A stretch of 64,000 nucleotides of DNA from Klebsiella oxytoca NBRC 105695 (GCF_001598695.1 NZ_BCZK01000006.1:248001-312000), one strand, 5' to 3'; shown: positions 44,857 to 54,662, numbered from the stretch's first letter. A program made the numbers and translations. The notes: generated by a model not told the origin, from the letters alone.

Positions 44857-46196
44857 CTATGACCACTGTTATTCACAAAACCGGTCTCGGCGTCAGCATC
44901 GCCGGCGCCGCCCTGGCGGCGGTTGGCGCGCTGATGCATTCACCCGCGCTCTGGCAGCCTGGGCTGGTGATGTTCACCGCCGGTTTTGCGGCGGGAGCAG
45001 GATACTGGCCGGGGTTACGCAGCTATCAGTTTACCTTGTGGATCATCGCCGGTTTCGTTGCCGCGATGACCTGGTCTACGGATCTGATCGTCTGGGGCGG
45101 CTTTAACATCACCCATAAATGGATCGTTTTCCTGGTCATCCAGGCCACTATGTTCAGCATGGGCACCAAGCTGACGATCCAGGATTTTATCGATGTCGCC
45201 AAAATGCCGTGGGCGGTGTTTATCGGTACCTTCTGCCATTTTGTCATTATGCCCCTGCTCGGCCTGACCATTACCCTGGTCTTCAACTTTCCGCCGGAAG
45301 TCGCGGTGGGCATCCTGCTGATTGGCGCGTGTCCCAGCGGCCTCTCTTCGACGGTGATGGTTTACATCGCCAACGCTAACCTGGCGCTGGCGGTATCGAT
45401 AGCGGCAGTATCAACCCTGGCGGCCACGGTGATGACGCCGCTGTGGGTTAACCTGCTGGCGGGCTCGATGATCGATATTCAGCTGACCGCAATGGTGATG
45501 GACGTGGTGAAAATCGTGCTCATCCCGATCGGCGCGGCGATCTTACACGACTACCTGAAAACCTACGCCAGTATACGCGGCCGCCGTATTGTGCAGGGAC
45601 TGGCCGGGCTCGGCGCCCTGTGGCTGCTGTATATGAGCGCCGGAGGCTGGAACACGCTGTTCGCCAGCGCCGGCGCCGAAGCGCAAATGTACGCCGTGGT
45701 TGTCAACTTCGTGGCTGGCGGTCTCGTCTGGGCGCTGTTTTACAACTGGCTGTACGGTCGCGTTGAAGGTATTAAGAAAATCATGCCGACTATCTCGATG
45801 ATAGGGATTATTTTCTTCACGACCACCGCCGCCGCTGCGGGACGCGACAACCTGGTGCAGGTCGGCTTCCTGCTCTGTTTCGCCATGCTGATGCATAACC
45901 TCGGCGGTTTCCTGATTGGTTATCTGATGAGTCGCTGGATCTTTCGCATGGACGTACAGTCCGCCCGTACCGTGGCCTTTGAAGTCGGACTGCAAAACGG
46001 CGGAATGGCGTCGGGGCTTGCCGCCGCGATGGGCAAGCTGGCAACAGTGGGCCTTGCTTCCGCGGTGATGACTCCGCTTGGCAACGTCAGCGGCTCGCTG
46101 CTGGCGAACTACTGGCGCAAAAAGGACGCCCGACAGGCGCAGGCCGCCGCGAACAACCCCGCTCAAACCGTTTCTGAACATCTTTCAAAAGGATAA
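44853..46196 (+). CDS. Bile acid:sodium symporter (BASS) family transporter
   Basis: This is a 447-residue inner-membrane transporter with about eleven hydrophobic helices. The BASS core covers about 85-420, with ATMFSMGTKLTIQDF (near 101), GACPSGLSSTVMVYIANAN (near 152) and FEVGLQNGGMASG (near 377), which form the sodium-binding crossover. An extra N-terminal pair of helices (about 10-75) makes it longer than PanS-type members. In this operon it probably imports the organic or sugar acid that is degraded. It overlaps the BKACE gene by four bases. Confidence 0.87.
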   Translation: MTMTTVIHKTGLGVSIAGAALAAVGALMHSPALWQPGLVMFTAGFAAGAGYWPGLRSYQFTLWIIAGFVAAMTWSTDLIVWGGFNITHKWIVFLVIQATMFSMGTKLTIQDFIDVAKMPWAVFIGTFCHFVIMPLLGLTITLVFNFPPEVAVGILLIGACPSGLSSTVMVYIANANLALAVSIAAVSTLAATVMTPLWVNLLAGSMIDIQLTAMVMDVVKIVLIPIGAAILHDYLKTYASIRGRRIVQGLAGLGALWLLYMSAGGWNTLFASAGAEAQMYAVVVNFVAGGLVWALFYNWLYGRVEGIKKIMPTISMIGIIFFTTTAAAAGRDNLVQVGFLLCFAMLMHNLGGFLIGYLMSRWIFRMDVQSARTVAFEVGLQNGGMASGLAAAMGKLATVGLASAVMTPLGNVSGSLLANYWRKKDARQAQAAANNPAQTVSEHLSKG

Positions 46197-46201
46197 TCAC
46201 C

Positions 46202-46621
46202 ATGACGACTCTCACTCTGGAACAGGCTTTACGCGCCGTAGCGTTCGCGCTTGACCTCGCTGACTCCTGCTATGCAAAGCGCCCGCTAAGCGTAGCGGTG
46301 TGCGACGCCAGCGGGGAGCTGCTCAGCTTCGCGCGGATGGACAATGCCAAATTGTTAACCATTGAACTTACCCAGCGCAAGGCGCATACCAGCAGTCGCC
46401 TCGGCTGTACCACGCAGGCATTTTTACAGCGCCTGCAAAAAGAGCAGCTGGACATCAGTTACTTTGCCGATCCGCATTTTACCGCCCTGCCCGGCGGGGT
46501 CCCGCTTCTGTACGACGGTAAATGTCTCGGCGCCGTCGCGGTAGGCGGGCTATCGGCACAGGAAGATCACGACGCGGCGCTGGCCGTCGCAGAAAATTTG
46601 CTTAAGGAGATAGCCCAATGA
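46202..46621 (+). CDS. GlcG/HbpS-family protein (DUF336)
   Basis: This is a 139-residue soluble protein of the GlcG/HbpS family, found in many catabolic operons with no clear enzymatic role; HbpS members bind heme or a cofactor. Typical segments are PLSVAVCDASGELLSFARMD (near 28-47), LPGGVPLLYDGKCLGAVAVGG (near 100) and QEDHDAALAV. It has no signal peptide. It starts five bases after the transporter gene and overlaps the next gene by four bases. Confidence 0.85.
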   Translation: MTTLTLEQALRAVAFALDLADSCYAKRPLSVAVCDASGELLSFARMDNAKLLTIELTQRKAHTSSRLGCTTQAFLQRLQKEQLDISYFADPHFTALPGGVPLLYDGKCLGAVAVGGLSAQEDHDAALAVAENLLKEIAQ

Positions 46622-47271
46622 AAAAGATCGCTATGCTGCACACCAGTTCAGCGACGCTCGCGATGATGCAGCAGCTGATTGCCGATATCATGCCGGAAGT
46701 GGAAGTCATGCATCTGGTGGAAGAATCCATGATCAAGCAGGTAATGAAGGCCGGAGGGGTAACGCCGAATATTGCCGCCCGCATTGCCGACTACGTGCAT
46801 ATTGCCGAAAAAGCGGACTGCGATATTTTCATTACCGCCTGCTCTTCTATTGGCACGGCGGTGGAACAGTGCCAGTTTCTCACGCCGCTTCAGCTCGCCC
46901 GTATTGACAGCGCGATGGTCGAAGAAGCGATTGAAAAAGGCGAGCGTATCGCCGTGCTGGCAACCGTAGCGACCACGCTAAAGCCGACGCTGGATTACGT
47001 CCAGCGCAAAGTACAGGAGAGCGGTAAGCCGCGCGCCATTACCCCCATATTAATGGAAGAGGCATTCCACGCGCTGCTGGCAGGCGATATGGATACCCAT
47101 GACCGAATCGTCAGTGAAGGGCTACAAAGCGCGTTTAGCCAGGCGGATGTAGTGATGCTGGCGCAAGCCTCGATGGCCCGGGTATTGCAGCAGCTCCCTG
47201 CCCCGCCGGTACCGGTCATGACCTCACCAGAAAGCGGGATTCGCTGGCTGAAAGCGCTGGCGGAGAGCTGA
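46618..47271 (+). CDS. Asp/Glu racemase-superfamily protein
   Basis: This is a 217-residue protein of the Asp/Glu/hydantoin racemase superfamily. The first half has the family Cys in FITACSSIG (Cys 75). At the position of the second catalytic Cys the sequence reads MLAQASMAR (near 181-189) with no Cys, so two-base racemisation is unlikely. A decarboxylase-, isomerase- or lyase-like reaction is possible, as in one-Cys members such as arylmalonate decarboxylase. It is the last gene of the operon, followed by convergent terminators before sucD. Confidence 0.82.
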   Translation: MKKIAMLHTSSATLAMMQQLIADIMPEVEVMHLVEESMIKQVMKAGGVTPNIAARIADYVHIAEKADCDIFITACSSIGTAVEQCQFLTPLQLARIDSAMVEEAIEKGERIAVLATVATTLKPTLDYVQRKVQESGKPRAITPILMEEAFHALLAGDMDTHDRIVSEGLQSAFSQADVVMLAQASMARVLQQLPAPPVPVMTSPESGIRWLKALAES

Positions 47272-47279
47272 GTTACGGG

Positions 47280-47306
47280 CAAAAAAAAGGCCATCATCAG
47301 ATGGCC
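47280..47306 (-). terminator. Terminator of the sdh-suc operon
   Basis: On the minus strand the GGCCATCTGATGATGGCC hairpin is followed by eight T. It ends the long sdhCDAB-sucABCD transcript. Confidence 0.88.
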
Positions 47307-47325
47307 AACCATGTCGAAACTGGAC

Positions 47326-47363
47326 CAGCCCTTGACCATGCAGAAAGTCAGGGCTGTTTTTTT
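47326..47363 (+). terminator. Terminator of the otn-like operon
   Basis: On the plus strand a CAGCCCTTGAC/GTCAGGGCTG hairpin with a ten-base loop is followed by seven T, 54 bases after the racemase-like gene. It lies inside the convergent suc 3' UTR. Confidence 0.75.
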
Positions 47364-47368
47364 ACTTA

Positions 47369-48238
47369 TTACTTAATGACGGTTTTCAGCGCTTCGCCGA
47401 TATCGGCCAGGCTGCGAACGGTTTTCACGCCAGCGGCTTCCAGAGCGGCGAATTTTTCATCCGCCGTCCCTTTACCACCCGCAATGATGGCACCCGCGTG
47501 CCCCATACGTTTGCCTTTCGGCGCGGTCACGCCGGCGATGTAGCCGACAACCGGTTTGGTCACGTGATCTTTGATGTAAGCGGCCGCTTCTTCTTCCGCG
47601 CTACCGCCGATCTCACCGATCATCACAATCGCTTCGGTCTGCGGATCTTCCTGGAACAGTTTCAGGATATCGATGAAGTTGGATCCCGGAATCGGGTCGC
47701 CGCCGATGCCCACGCAGGTGGACTGACCAAAGCCGTAGTCGGTGGTCTGCTTAACCGCTTCATAGGTCAGGGTACCGGAACGGGAAACGATGCCCACTTT
47801 ACCCGGCTGGTGAATGTGGCCCGGCATGATGCCGATTTTGCATTCGCCCGGAGTGATCACGCCCGGGCAGTTCGGCCCGATCATGCGCACGCCCGCTTCG
47901 TCGAGCTTCACTTTCACGGTCAGCATATCCAGCGTCGGGATACCTTCGGTGATGGTGATAATCAGCTTAATGCCAGCATCGATAGCTTCCAGAATAGAAT
48001 CTTTGCAGAACGGCGCCGGAACGTAGATGACGGATGCGGTTGCGCCGGTGGCTTCGACCGCTTCGCGAACGGTATTGAATACCGGCAGGCCCAGATGCGT
48101 GGTGCCGCCTTTGCCCGGGGTGACGCCGCCGACCATTTGCGTACCGTAAGCGATGGCTTGTTCAGAGTGGAATGTGCCCTGGCTACCGGTGAAACCCTGG
48201 CAGATAACCTTGGTGTCTTTATTAATTAAAACGGACAT
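47369..48238 (-). CDS. sucD: Succinyl-CoA synthetase alpha subunit SucD
   Basis: SucD is the ADP-forming alpha subunit that binds CoA and carries the phosphohistidine of succinyl-CoA synthetase in the TCA cycle. The 289-residue product has the N-terminal CoA-binding Rossmann fold ([15 protein letters not shown] near 16-30), the [10 protein letters not shown] segment and the phosphorylated His in [12 protein letters not shown] (near 246). It overlaps sucC by one base and is the last protein gene of the sdh-suc operon. Confidence 0.98.
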   Translation of the reverse strand: MSVLINKDTKVICQGFTGSQGTFHSEQAIAYGTQMVGGVTPGKGGTTHLGLPVFNTVREAVEATGATASVIYVPAPFCKDSILEAIDAGIKLIITITEGIPTLDMLTVKVKLDEAGVRMIGPNCPGVITPGECKIGIMPGHIHQPGKVGIVSRSGTLTYEAVKQTTDYGFGQSTCVGIGGDPIPGSNFIDILKLFQEDPQTEAIVMIGEIGGSAEEEAAAYIKDHVTKPVVGYIAGVTAPKGKRMGHAGAIIAGGKGTADEKFAALEAAGVKTVRSLADIGEALKTVIK

Positions 48239-49404
48239 TATTTCCCCTCCACTGCGGCAACAACCTGCTGAGCTGCATCCGTCAGACTTTTCGCTGCAAT
48301 AATATTCAGGCCGCTGTCAGCCAGTTTCTTCGCGCCCAGTTCGGCGTTGTTACCTTCCAGACGTACGACTACCGGTACGTTAACGCCCACTTCGGCAACC
48401 GCGCCGATGATGCCGTCGGCAATCAGGTCGCAGCGTACAATACCGCCGAAGATGTTAACCAGAACCGCTTTTACGTTGTCATCAGAGAGGATGATTTTGA
48501 ACGCTTCAGTGACGCGCTCTTTGGTTGCGCCGCCGCCAACGTCAAGGAAGTTAGCCGGTTCGCCGCCGTGCAGCTTAACGATGTCCATGGTGCCCATCGC
48601 CAGGCCCGCGCCGTTAACCATGCAACCAATGTTGCCGTCCAGCGCGACGTAGTTCAGTTCCCACTGCGCAGCCTGCGCTTCGCGCGGATCTTCCTGCGAC
48701 TGGTCGCGCATTTCGCGCAGATCCGGCTGGCGGAACAGCGCGTTGCCGTCAGCGCCCAGCTTGCCGTCGAGGCAGATCAGATCGCCCTGTTTGGTGATAA
48801 CCAGCGGGTTGATCTCGATCAGCGCCAGGTCGCGCTCAAGGAAAATGGTCGCCAGGCCCATGAAAATTTTAGTGAACTGCTGAACCTGTTTACCTTCCAG
48901 ACCCAGTTTAAACGCCAGTTCACGACCCTGGTAAGGCATCGGGCCCGCCAGCGGATCGAGGGCGATCTTGTGGATCAGATGCGGAGTCTCTTCCGCCACT
49001 TTTTCGATTTCCACGCCGCCTTCGGTGGAGGCCATGAAGACCACGCGACGGGAGCTGCGGTCAACTACCGCGCCCAGGTATAGCTCTTTATCGATATCGG
49101 TCGCGGCTTCAACCAGAATCTGGTTAACCGGCTGGCCGTTCGCATCTGTTTGATAGGTGACGAGGCGCTTGCCCAGCCAGTGCTCAGCAAATGCGCGAAT
49201 GTCTTCTTTGCTTTTTACTACCTTCACACCGCCCGCTTTACCGCGGCCACCAGCGTGAACCTGACATTTCACTACCCACGGACCCGCGCCGATTTTAGAA
49301 GCGGCTTCTTCTGCTTCACGCGGAGTAGTACAGGCATAACCCACCGGCGCCGGTAAGCCATAGCGGGCAAAAAGTTGTTTTGCCTGATATTCATGTAAGT
49401 TCAT
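48238..49404 (-). CDS. sucC: Succinyl-CoA synthetase beta subunit SucC
   Basis: SucC is the nucleotide- and succinate-binding subunit of succinyl-CoA synthetase. The 388-residue product has an N-terminal ATP-grasp domain beginning [16 protein letters not shown], with the [17 protein letters not shown] segment (near 45-61), and a C-terminal ligase domain with [11 protein letters not shown] (near 320). It follows sucB after a 103-bp gap that contains a REP-like palindrome, and overlaps sucD by one base. Confidence 0.98.
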   Translation of the reverse strand: MNLHEYQAKQLFARYGLPAPVGYACTTPREAEEAASKIGAGPWVVKCQVHAGGRGKAGGVKVVKSKEDIRAFAEHWLGKRLVTYQTDANGQPVNQILVEAATDIDKELYLGAVVDRSSRRVVFMASTEGGVEIEKVAEETPHLIHKIALDPLAGPMPYQGRELAFKLGLEGKQVQQFTKIFMGLATIFLERDLALIEINPLVITKQGDLICLDGKLGADGNALFRQPDLREMRDQSQEDPREAQAAQWELNYVALDGNIGCMVNGAGLAMGTMDIVKLHGGEPANFLDVGGGATKERVTEAFKIILSDDNVKAVLVNIFGGIVRCDLIADGIIGAVAEVGVNVPVVVRLEGNNAELGAKKLADSGLNIIAAKSLTDAAQQVVAAVEGK

Positions 49405-49445
49405 GTGTTCAGTCCATCCTTCAGGAAATAATTATCTTTAAACCT

Positions 49446-49486
49446 GTAGGCCTGATAACGGCGCCAGGGCGCGTTATCCGGCCTAC
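49446..49486. repeat. REP-like palindrome between sucB and sucC
   Basis: Arms GTAGGCC and GGCCTAC with internal GATAACG/CGTTATC form a nearly perfect palindrome of about 41 bp, as in enterobacterial REP units. It lies between two co-transcribed genes and may set the ratio of the sucAB and sucCD messages. Confidence 0.72.
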
Positions 49487-49507
49487 GGTAGGTAATACTC
49501 TTGCTGA

Positions 49508-50728
49508 CTACACGTCCAGCAGCAGACGAGTCGGGTCTTCCAGCAGCTCTTTAATCGCTACCAGGTAGCCTACCGATTCACGTCCGTCGATCAGACGGTG
49601 GTCGTAGGAGAGCGCCAGGTACATCATCGGCAGAATTTCTACCTTACCATTCACCGCCATCGGGCGATCTTTAATGGCATGCATACCCAGAATCGCGCTC
49701 TGCGGCGGGTTGATGATCGGCGTGGACATCAGTGAACCGAATACGCCGCCGTTGGTAATGGTGAAGTTACCGCCGGTCAGATCGTCTACGGTCAGCTTGC
49801 CGTCGCGGCCTTTTACTGCCAGCTCTTTAATTTTCTTCTCGATATCCGCCATGCCCAGCAGGTCGACATCGCGCAGAACCGGCGTTACCAGGCCGCGCGG
49901 CGTAGAGACCGCCATGCTGACGTCGAAGTAGTTGTGGTACACCACGTCATCGCCATCGATAGAGGCGTTCACTTCCGGGTAGCGCTTCAGCGCTTCCACT
50001 ACCGCCTTCACGTAGAAGGACATAAAGCCCAGACGGATACCGTGACGTTTTTCAAACGCTTCGCCGTACTGCTTACGCAGATCCATAATCGGCTTCATGT
50101 TGACTTCGTTGAAGGTCGTCAGCATGGCGGTAGAATTTTTCGCTTCCAGCAGACGCTCGGCAACGCGCTTGCGCAGACGGGTCATCGGCACGCGTTTTTC
50201 AGAGCGATTGCCCAGCTGTGGAGCCGGAGCAGCGGCTGGCGCTGCGGCCGGGGCCTCCGCCTTCGCTGGCGCTTTCGCCAGGTGTTTCTCAACGTCTTCG
50301 CGGGTCAGACGGCCGCCAACGCCGGTGCCTTTAATGGCTGCCGCGTCGAGACTGTGTTCCGCCAGCAGACGGCGGATTGCCGGGCTCAGCGCATCGTTAT
50401 TTTGCTCTTCCAGAGAAGCCTGCTGACGCTGGGCCGGAGTCGACTCTTTAGCATCAGCTTTCGCACCGGACTCTTTGCCCGCGCTGTTACCTTCGCGCAG
50501 GCGGCCGAGGATCTGACGGGAAAGCACGGTGGCGCCTTCGTCTTCAATCACCGCGTCCAGAATGCCATCCGCTGAAGCCGGTACTTCCAGTACCACTTTG
50601 TCAGTTTCGATTTCTACCAGCACTTCGTCACGAACAACCGCATCGCCCGGTTTTTTATGCCAGGTGGCAACCGTTGCGTCAGCTACGGACTCAGGCAGGT
50701 CGGGAACCAGAATATCTACGCTACTCAT
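49508..50728 (-). CDS. sucB: 2-oxoglutarate dehydrogenase E2, dihydrolipoyl succinyltransferase SucB
   Basis: SucB forms the core of the 2-oxoglutarate dehydrogenase complex and transfers succinyl groups to CoA. The 406-residue product has one lipoyl domain with the lipoylated Lys in [11 protein letters not shown] (near 44), a peripheral-subunit-binding domain ([16 protein letters not shown] near 113) and an Ala/Pro-rich linker. The C-terminal catalytic domain carries [14 protein letters not shown], with the catalytic His near 376. It lies 14 bp after sucA. Confidence 0.98.
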   Translation of the reverse strand: MSSVDILVPDLPESVADATVATWHKKPGDAVVRDEVLVEIETDKVVLEVPASADGILDAVIEDEGATVLSRQILGRLREGNSAGKESGAKADAKESTPAQRQQASLEEQNNDALSPAIRRLLAEHSLDAAAIKGTGVGGRLTREDVEKHLAKAPAKAEAPAAAPAAAPAPQLGNRSEKRVPMTRLRKRVAERLLEAKNSTAMLTTFNEVNMKPIMDLRKQYGEAFEKRHGIRLGFMSFYVKAVVEALKRYPEVNASIDGDDVVYHNYFDVSMAVSTPRGLVTPVLRDVDLLGMADIEKKIKELAVKGRDGKLTVDDLTGGNFTITNGGVFGSLMSTPIINPPQSAILGMHAIKDRPMAVNGKVEILPMMYLALSYDHRLIDGRESVGYLVAIKELLEDPTRLLLDV

Positions 50729-50742
50729 TATGTATCCTTTAA

Positions 50743-53550
50743 TTAATCGACGTTCAGCGCGTCATTGACCAGATCTTGTTGCTGTTTCTGGTGAACGGAC
50801 AGGTATCCTACCGCCGGAGAGGCGGAGGCCGGGCGGCCTGCATAACGCAGAGAGGCCCCAAACGGAATCACTTCACGGAAGTGATGCTGGCTGCAGTACC
50901 ACGCGCCCTGGTTGAGCGGTTCTTCCTGGCACCAGACAAAATCATGCACGTGCGCATAAGGCTTCAGCGCTTCCTGTACCGCCTGATGCGGGAACGGATA
51001 GAGCTGCTCTATGCGAACGATAGCGACATCTTTTTGCTCGTTTTTACGACGCTGTTCCAGCAGGTCGTAGTAAACCTTACCAGAGCACAGCACAACCCGC
51101 TTCACTGCTTTCGGATCGAGCTGGTCGATTTCACCGATCGCCGGCTGGAAAGTGCCGTTAGCCAGTTCGTCCATACTTGATACCGCCAGCGGGTGACGTA
51201 GCAGCGATTTCGGCGACATCACGATCAGCGGACGACGCATGCCGCGCAGCGCCTGGCGACGAAGCATATGGTAAACCTGCGCCGGGGTGGACGGTACGCA
51301 AACCTGCATATTCTGCTCAGCGCAGAGCTGCAGATAGCGCTCCAGACGCGCGGAGGAGTGCTCCGGGCCCTGGCCTTCGTAGCCGTGCGGCAGCAGCATC
51401 ACCAGGCCGCACATACGGCCCCATTTCTGCTCGCCGGAGCTGATGAACTGGTCGATGACCACCTGCGCGCCGTTGGCGAAGTCGCCGAACTGCGCTTCCC
51501 AGATGGTCAGGGTGCGCGGCTCAGCGGTGGCGTAGCCGTATTCAAACGCCAGCACTGCTTCTTCCGACAGCACGGAGTCCCAGACTTTAAAATGGCCCTG
51601 GCCGTTGTGCACGTGCTGCAGCGGCGTATAGGTTGAGCCATTTTTCTGGTTGTGAATCACCGCATGGCGGTGGAAGAAGGTTCCGCGCCCGGAGTCTTCG
51701 CCGGACAGACGCACCGAAATGCCTTCATCGACCAGCGTGGCGTAGGCGAGGTTTTCCGCGCCGCCCCAGTCAAACATCTTCTCGCCGGCGGCCATAAGCT
51801 GACGATCGCCGTAGATTTTCGCCACGCGCGACTGCATTTCAACGGCTTCCGGTACCGTACTGATGCGTTTTGCCAGCTCCTGCAGACGCTTAGGTTCAAC
51901 TTTGTCCGGATAGCTCTCATCCCACTCGTGGTTGAGGTACGGAGACCAGGTAAAGGAGTGCATGTTCATCGGACGCCACTCCTTCACCACGCATTCGCCG
52001 GCATCCAGCGCGTCGCGGTAGAGGTTAACCTGCTCAGTGGCGTCTTCCAGCGTCGCGACGTTATCCGCTTCCAGCTTGTCAGCGTAGATTTTGCGCGGGG
52101 TCGGATGCTTTTTGATTTTCTGATACATCAGCGGCTGGGTTGCGCTCGGCTCGTCGGCTTCGTTGTGGCCGTGACGGCGGTAGCACACCAGGTCGATGAA
52201 GACATCGCGTTTAAAGGTGTTACGGAAGTCCAGCGCCAGGCGAGTCACGAAAGCGACCGCTTCCGGATCATCGGCATTCACGTGGAAAATAGGCGCCTGG
52301 ACCATTTTACCAATATCGGTACAGTACGGGGTAGAACGCGCATCCAGCGGGTTGGAAGTGGTGAAACCCACCTGGTTGTTGATAACGATGCGTACGGTAC
52401 CGCCGACTTCGTAACCGCGCGCTTTGGACATGTTCAGGGTTTCCTGAACCACGCCCTGGCCGGTTACCGCGGCGTCGCCGTGAATGGTGATCGGCAGAAC
52501 TTTGTTGCTGCTCGGTTCGTCGAGACGATCGAGACGAGCGCGGACGGAGCCGATAACCACCGGGCTGACGATTTCCAGATGCGACGGGTTAAACGCCAGC
52601 GCCAGGTGCACCAGGCCGCCTTCGGTTTCCATATCGGAAGAGAAGCCCATGTGGTACTTCACGTCACCGGTGCCGAGGTGTTCTTTATGTTTACCGGCGA
52701 ACTCGTCGAACAGGTCCTGCGGTTTTTTACCCAGCACGTTGACCAGCACGTTCAGACGTCCGCGGTGCGCCATACCCAGCACCACTTCGCGGGTGCCGCT
52801 CTTACCCGCGTGGCGGATAATCTCTTTCAGCATCGGGATCAGCGCGTCGCCGCCTTCCAGCGAGAAGCGTTTAGCGCCCGGGAATTTCGCGCCGAGGTAG
52901 CGCTCCAGGCCTTCCGCCGCGGTCAATTCGCTGAGGAAGCGTTTTTTCTCTTCGGCGCTAAAGTTCGCTTTGCCTGCTACCGACTCAATGCGCTGCTGGA
53001 TCCAGCGTTTTTCTTCGGTGGAGGTAATATGCATATATTCCGCGCCGATGGAGCCGCAGTAGGTCTGCTTAAGGGCGGAGATCAGATCGCCCAGCTTCAT
53101 CGTATCTTTGCCGATGGCGAAAGAACCTACGTTATAGATCTCCTGGAAATCGGCCTCGGTCAGATCGTGGTAAGCCGGATCGAGATCCGCCACTCTCTCT
53201 TGCTGCCACAGTCCCAGCGGATCGAGATTCGCATGCTGGTGACCACGGAAGCGGTATGCGTTGATGAGCTGCAGGACTTTAACCTGCTTCACATTGGTGT
53301 CAGGGTCGGAAATCGAAGAAGTGTAACGCGAGGCATCCTTCGCCAGGCGGCGGAAATAATCACGCGTTTTGGAATGAAATTGATCCGGTTTGACTCCGGT
53401 GCCAGGTAACTGCTGGAACATAGAACGCCAGTTGGCGTCAACAGAGTCAGGATCGGTTAAGAAGTCTTCATAGAGCTGTTCTATCCAGCTCTGGTTCGAA
53501 CCAGAGAGGTAAGAAGAGTCCAGCCAGGCTTTCATTGCGCCGTTCTGCAT
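50743..53550 (-). CDS. sucA: 2-oxoglutarate dehydrogenase E1 component SucA
   Basis: SucA is the thiamine-diphosphate-dependent decarboxylase of the 2-oxoglutarate dehydrogenase complex. The 935-residue product (933 in E. coli) has the thiamine-binding region with [18 protein letters not shown] (near 390-410) and [10 protein letters not shown], the active-site His in [13 protein letters not shown] (near 262) and the transketolase-like pyrimidine domain ([14 protein letters not shown] near 650). It is the first suc gene; an ERIC and REP cluster separates it from sdhB. Confidence 0.98.
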   Translation of the reverse strand: MQNGAMKAWLDSSYLSGSNQSWIEQLYEDFLTDPDSVDANWRSMFQQLPGTGVKPDQFHSKTRDYFRRLAKDASRYTSSISDPDTNVKQVKVLQLINAYRFRGHQHANLDPLGLWQQERVADLDPAYHDLTEADFQEIYNVGSFAIGKDTMKLGDLISALKQTYCGSIGAEYMHITSTEEKRWIQQRIESVAGKANFSAEEKKRFLSELTAAEGLERYLGAKFPGAKRFSLEGGDALIPMLKEIIRHAGKSGTREVVLGMAHRGRLNVLVNVLGKKPQDLFDEFAGKHKEHLGTGDVKYHMGFSSDMETEGGLVHLALAFNPSHLEIVSPVVIGSVRARLDRLDEPSSNKVLPITIHGDAAVTGQGVVQETLNMSKARGYEVGGTVRIVINNQVGFTTSNPLDARSTPYCTDIGKMVQAPIFHVNADDPEAVAFVTRLALDFRNTFKRDVFIDLVCYRRHGHNEADEPSATQPLMYQKIKKHPTPRKIYADKLEADNVATLEDATEQVNLYRDALDAGECVVKEWRPMNMHSFTWSPYLNHEWDESYPDKVEPKRLQELAKRISTVPEAVEMQSRVAKIYGDRQLMAAGEKMFDWGGAENLAYATLVDEGISVRLSGEDSGRGTFFHRHAVIHNQKNGSTYTPLQHVHNGQGHFKVWDSVLSEEAVLAFEYGYATAEPRTLTIWEAQFGDFANGAQVVIDQFISSGEQKWGRMCGLVMLLPHGYEGQGPEHSSARLERYLQLCAEQNMQVCVPSTPAQVYHMLRRQALRGMRRPLIVMSPKSLLRHPLAVSSMDELANGTFQPAIGEIDQLDPKAVKRVVLCSGKVYYDLLEQRRKNEQKDVAIVRIEQLYPFPHQAVQEALKPYAHVHDFVWCQEEPLNQGAWYCSQHHFREVIPFGASLRYAGRPASASPAVGYLSVHQKQQQDLVNDALNVD

Positions 53551-53666
53551 CGTGATCCCTTAAGCATTTATATGCTTATTTCGCCGTAGAAACTACCACG
53601 CACAGAAGTTGTACGTGCCGGGGTTCACTTGTTGCGGAGGAGTTGTGGTTTCGTCCGCTAAGGAAC

Positions 53667-53831
53667 CTTTAAAAACTGCCATTAATCTTCGGCGTTCAGG
53701 CTGCGGTTGCGTTAGCTGCCTTCACTTACCCCGGTCACATAGTTCACTATGCTCCCGGGGATGCGTTCAGTTGCCGCCTTACCTCGCTCTGAACGCCTTG
53801 ATTACTGGTACATATTTGGCGGTTTTTAAAG
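53667..53831. repeat. ERIC-type palindromic element between sdhB and sucA
   Basis: The core CACTTACCCCGGTCACATAG and GCTCCCGGGGATGCGTTCAG is that of ERIC. The core is nested within two longer inverted repeats: GGCGTTCAG/CTGAACGCC, and outer arms CTTTAAAAACTGCC/GGCGGTTTTTAAAG (13 of 14 matching). The terminal parts differ from the usual ERIC consensus. Confidence 0.7.
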
Positions 53832-53845
53832 ATTTCCTGCTATAT

Positions 53846-53917
53846 CCCCCGGCGGCGCGAACGCTTGCCGGGGCTACTGCTTCGGATTGCCCGGATACGC
53901 GGTAGCGCCATCCGGGA
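53846..53917. repeat. Pair of REP-like units (BIME) after sdhB
   Basis: Two REP-like units, CCCCGGCGGCG...TTGCCGGGG and CCCGGATACGCGGTAGCGCC...CCGGG, lie head to tail within 72 bp between sdhB and the ERIC-type element. Confidence 0.65.
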
Positions 53918-53930
53918 CAGACCGGGTTAC

Positions 53931-54647
53931 TTACGCACTACGCTGCAGCAGCATCGACTTAATATGGCCGATGGCGCGCGTCGGGTTCAGCCCCTTAGGA
54001 CACACACTGACGCAGTTCATAATGCTGTGACAGCGGAATACGCTGAAAGCATCGCTCAGCCCTTCGAGGCGATCGCTGGTTTCGGTATCGCGGCTGTCGA
54101 TCAGGAAGCGATACGCGGCCAGCAGGCCAGCCGGGCCGATAAACTTGTCCGGGTTCCACCAGAACGACGGGCAAGAAGTCGAACAACATGCGCAGAGAAT
54201 ACACTCGTACAAACCATCGAGTTTCTCACGCTGCTCTGGCGTCTGCAGATGCTCACGAGCCGGAGGATTTTGCCCATTATTCAATAAGTAAGGCTTAATC
54301 TTCTCATATTGTGCATAGAATTGCCCCATGTCTACCACCAAATCACGGATAACCGGTAATCCTGGCAGCGGACGGATAACAATTTTCTTACCCGGCTGAT
54401 TCAGCGCGGAGATCGGCGTGATGCACGCCAGACCATTTTTACCGTTCATGTTCAGACCGTCGGAACCACATACCCCTTCACGACAGGAGCGACGGAACGA
54501 CAGCGACGGATCTTTCTCTTTCAGCTGGATTAACGCATCCAGCAGCATCATGTCACGACCCTCTTCCGCTTCCAGGGTGTAATCCTGCATACGCGGAGCA
54601 TCGTCTACGTCCGGGTTATAACGATAAACTGAAAACTCGAGTTTCAT
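53931..54647 (-). CDS. sdhB: Succinate dehydrogenase iron-sulfur subunit SdhB
   Basis: SdhB passes electrons from the FAD of SdhA to ubiquinone through [2Fe-2S], [4Fe-4S] and [3Fe-4S] clusters. The 238-residue product has the plant-type ferredoxin motif SCREGVCGSDG (near 54-64). It also has the bacterial-type motifs CILCACCSTSCPS (near 149) and CHSIMNCVSVCPKGLNP (near 206), where the pattern of the third group fits a [3Fe-4S] cluster. It follows sdhA after 15 bp. Confidence 0.98.
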   Translation of the reverse strand: MKLEFSVYRYNPDVDDAPRMQDYTLEAEEGRDMMLLDALIQLKEKDPSLSFRRSCREGVCGSDGLNMNGKNGLACITPISALNQPGKKIVIRPLPGLPVIRDLVVDMGQFYAQYEKIKPYLLNNGQNPPAREHLQTPEQREKLDGLYECILCACCSTSCPSFWWNPDKFIGPAGLLAAYRFLIDSRDTETSDRLEGLSDAFSVFRCHSIMNCVSVCPKGLNPTRAIGHIKSMLLQRSA

Positions 54648-54662
54648 ATTCCTGTCTCCGCA

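Larger units (their letters stand above)
47280..47368 (-). ncRNA. sdhX: SdhX (RybD)-like small RNA from the suc 3' UTR
   Basis: The 89 bases between the sucD stop and the terminator contain two hairpins (CAGCCCTGAC-type and GGCCATC) and a U tail. In E. coli the same 3' UTR is cut by RNase E to give the Hfq-bound sRNA SdhX, which adjusts acetate metabolism to TCA activity. The sequence and position agree with that RNA from memory; the exact 5' end cannot be told. Confidence 0.55.
53551..53930. other. sdhB-sucA intergenic region
   Basis: This 380-bp non-coding gap lies inside the sdhCDAB-sucABCD transcription unit. It holds a REP pair (53846-53917), an ERIC-type palindrome (53667-53831) and the sucA leader. 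An internal suc promoter is expected from E. coli but was not pinpointed. Confidence 0.6.

Noticed and set aside
26779-47271. Genomic island with integrase or att sites
   Set aside because: No integrase, transposase, direct-repeat ends or tRNA junction was seen at either edge; it is called an island only because E. coli K-12 has other genes at this place.
51652-53409. 585-codon plus-strand frame opposite sucA
   Set aside because: It is a shadow of sucA caused by high GC and codon bias; the minus strand encodes an unmistakable E1 protein.
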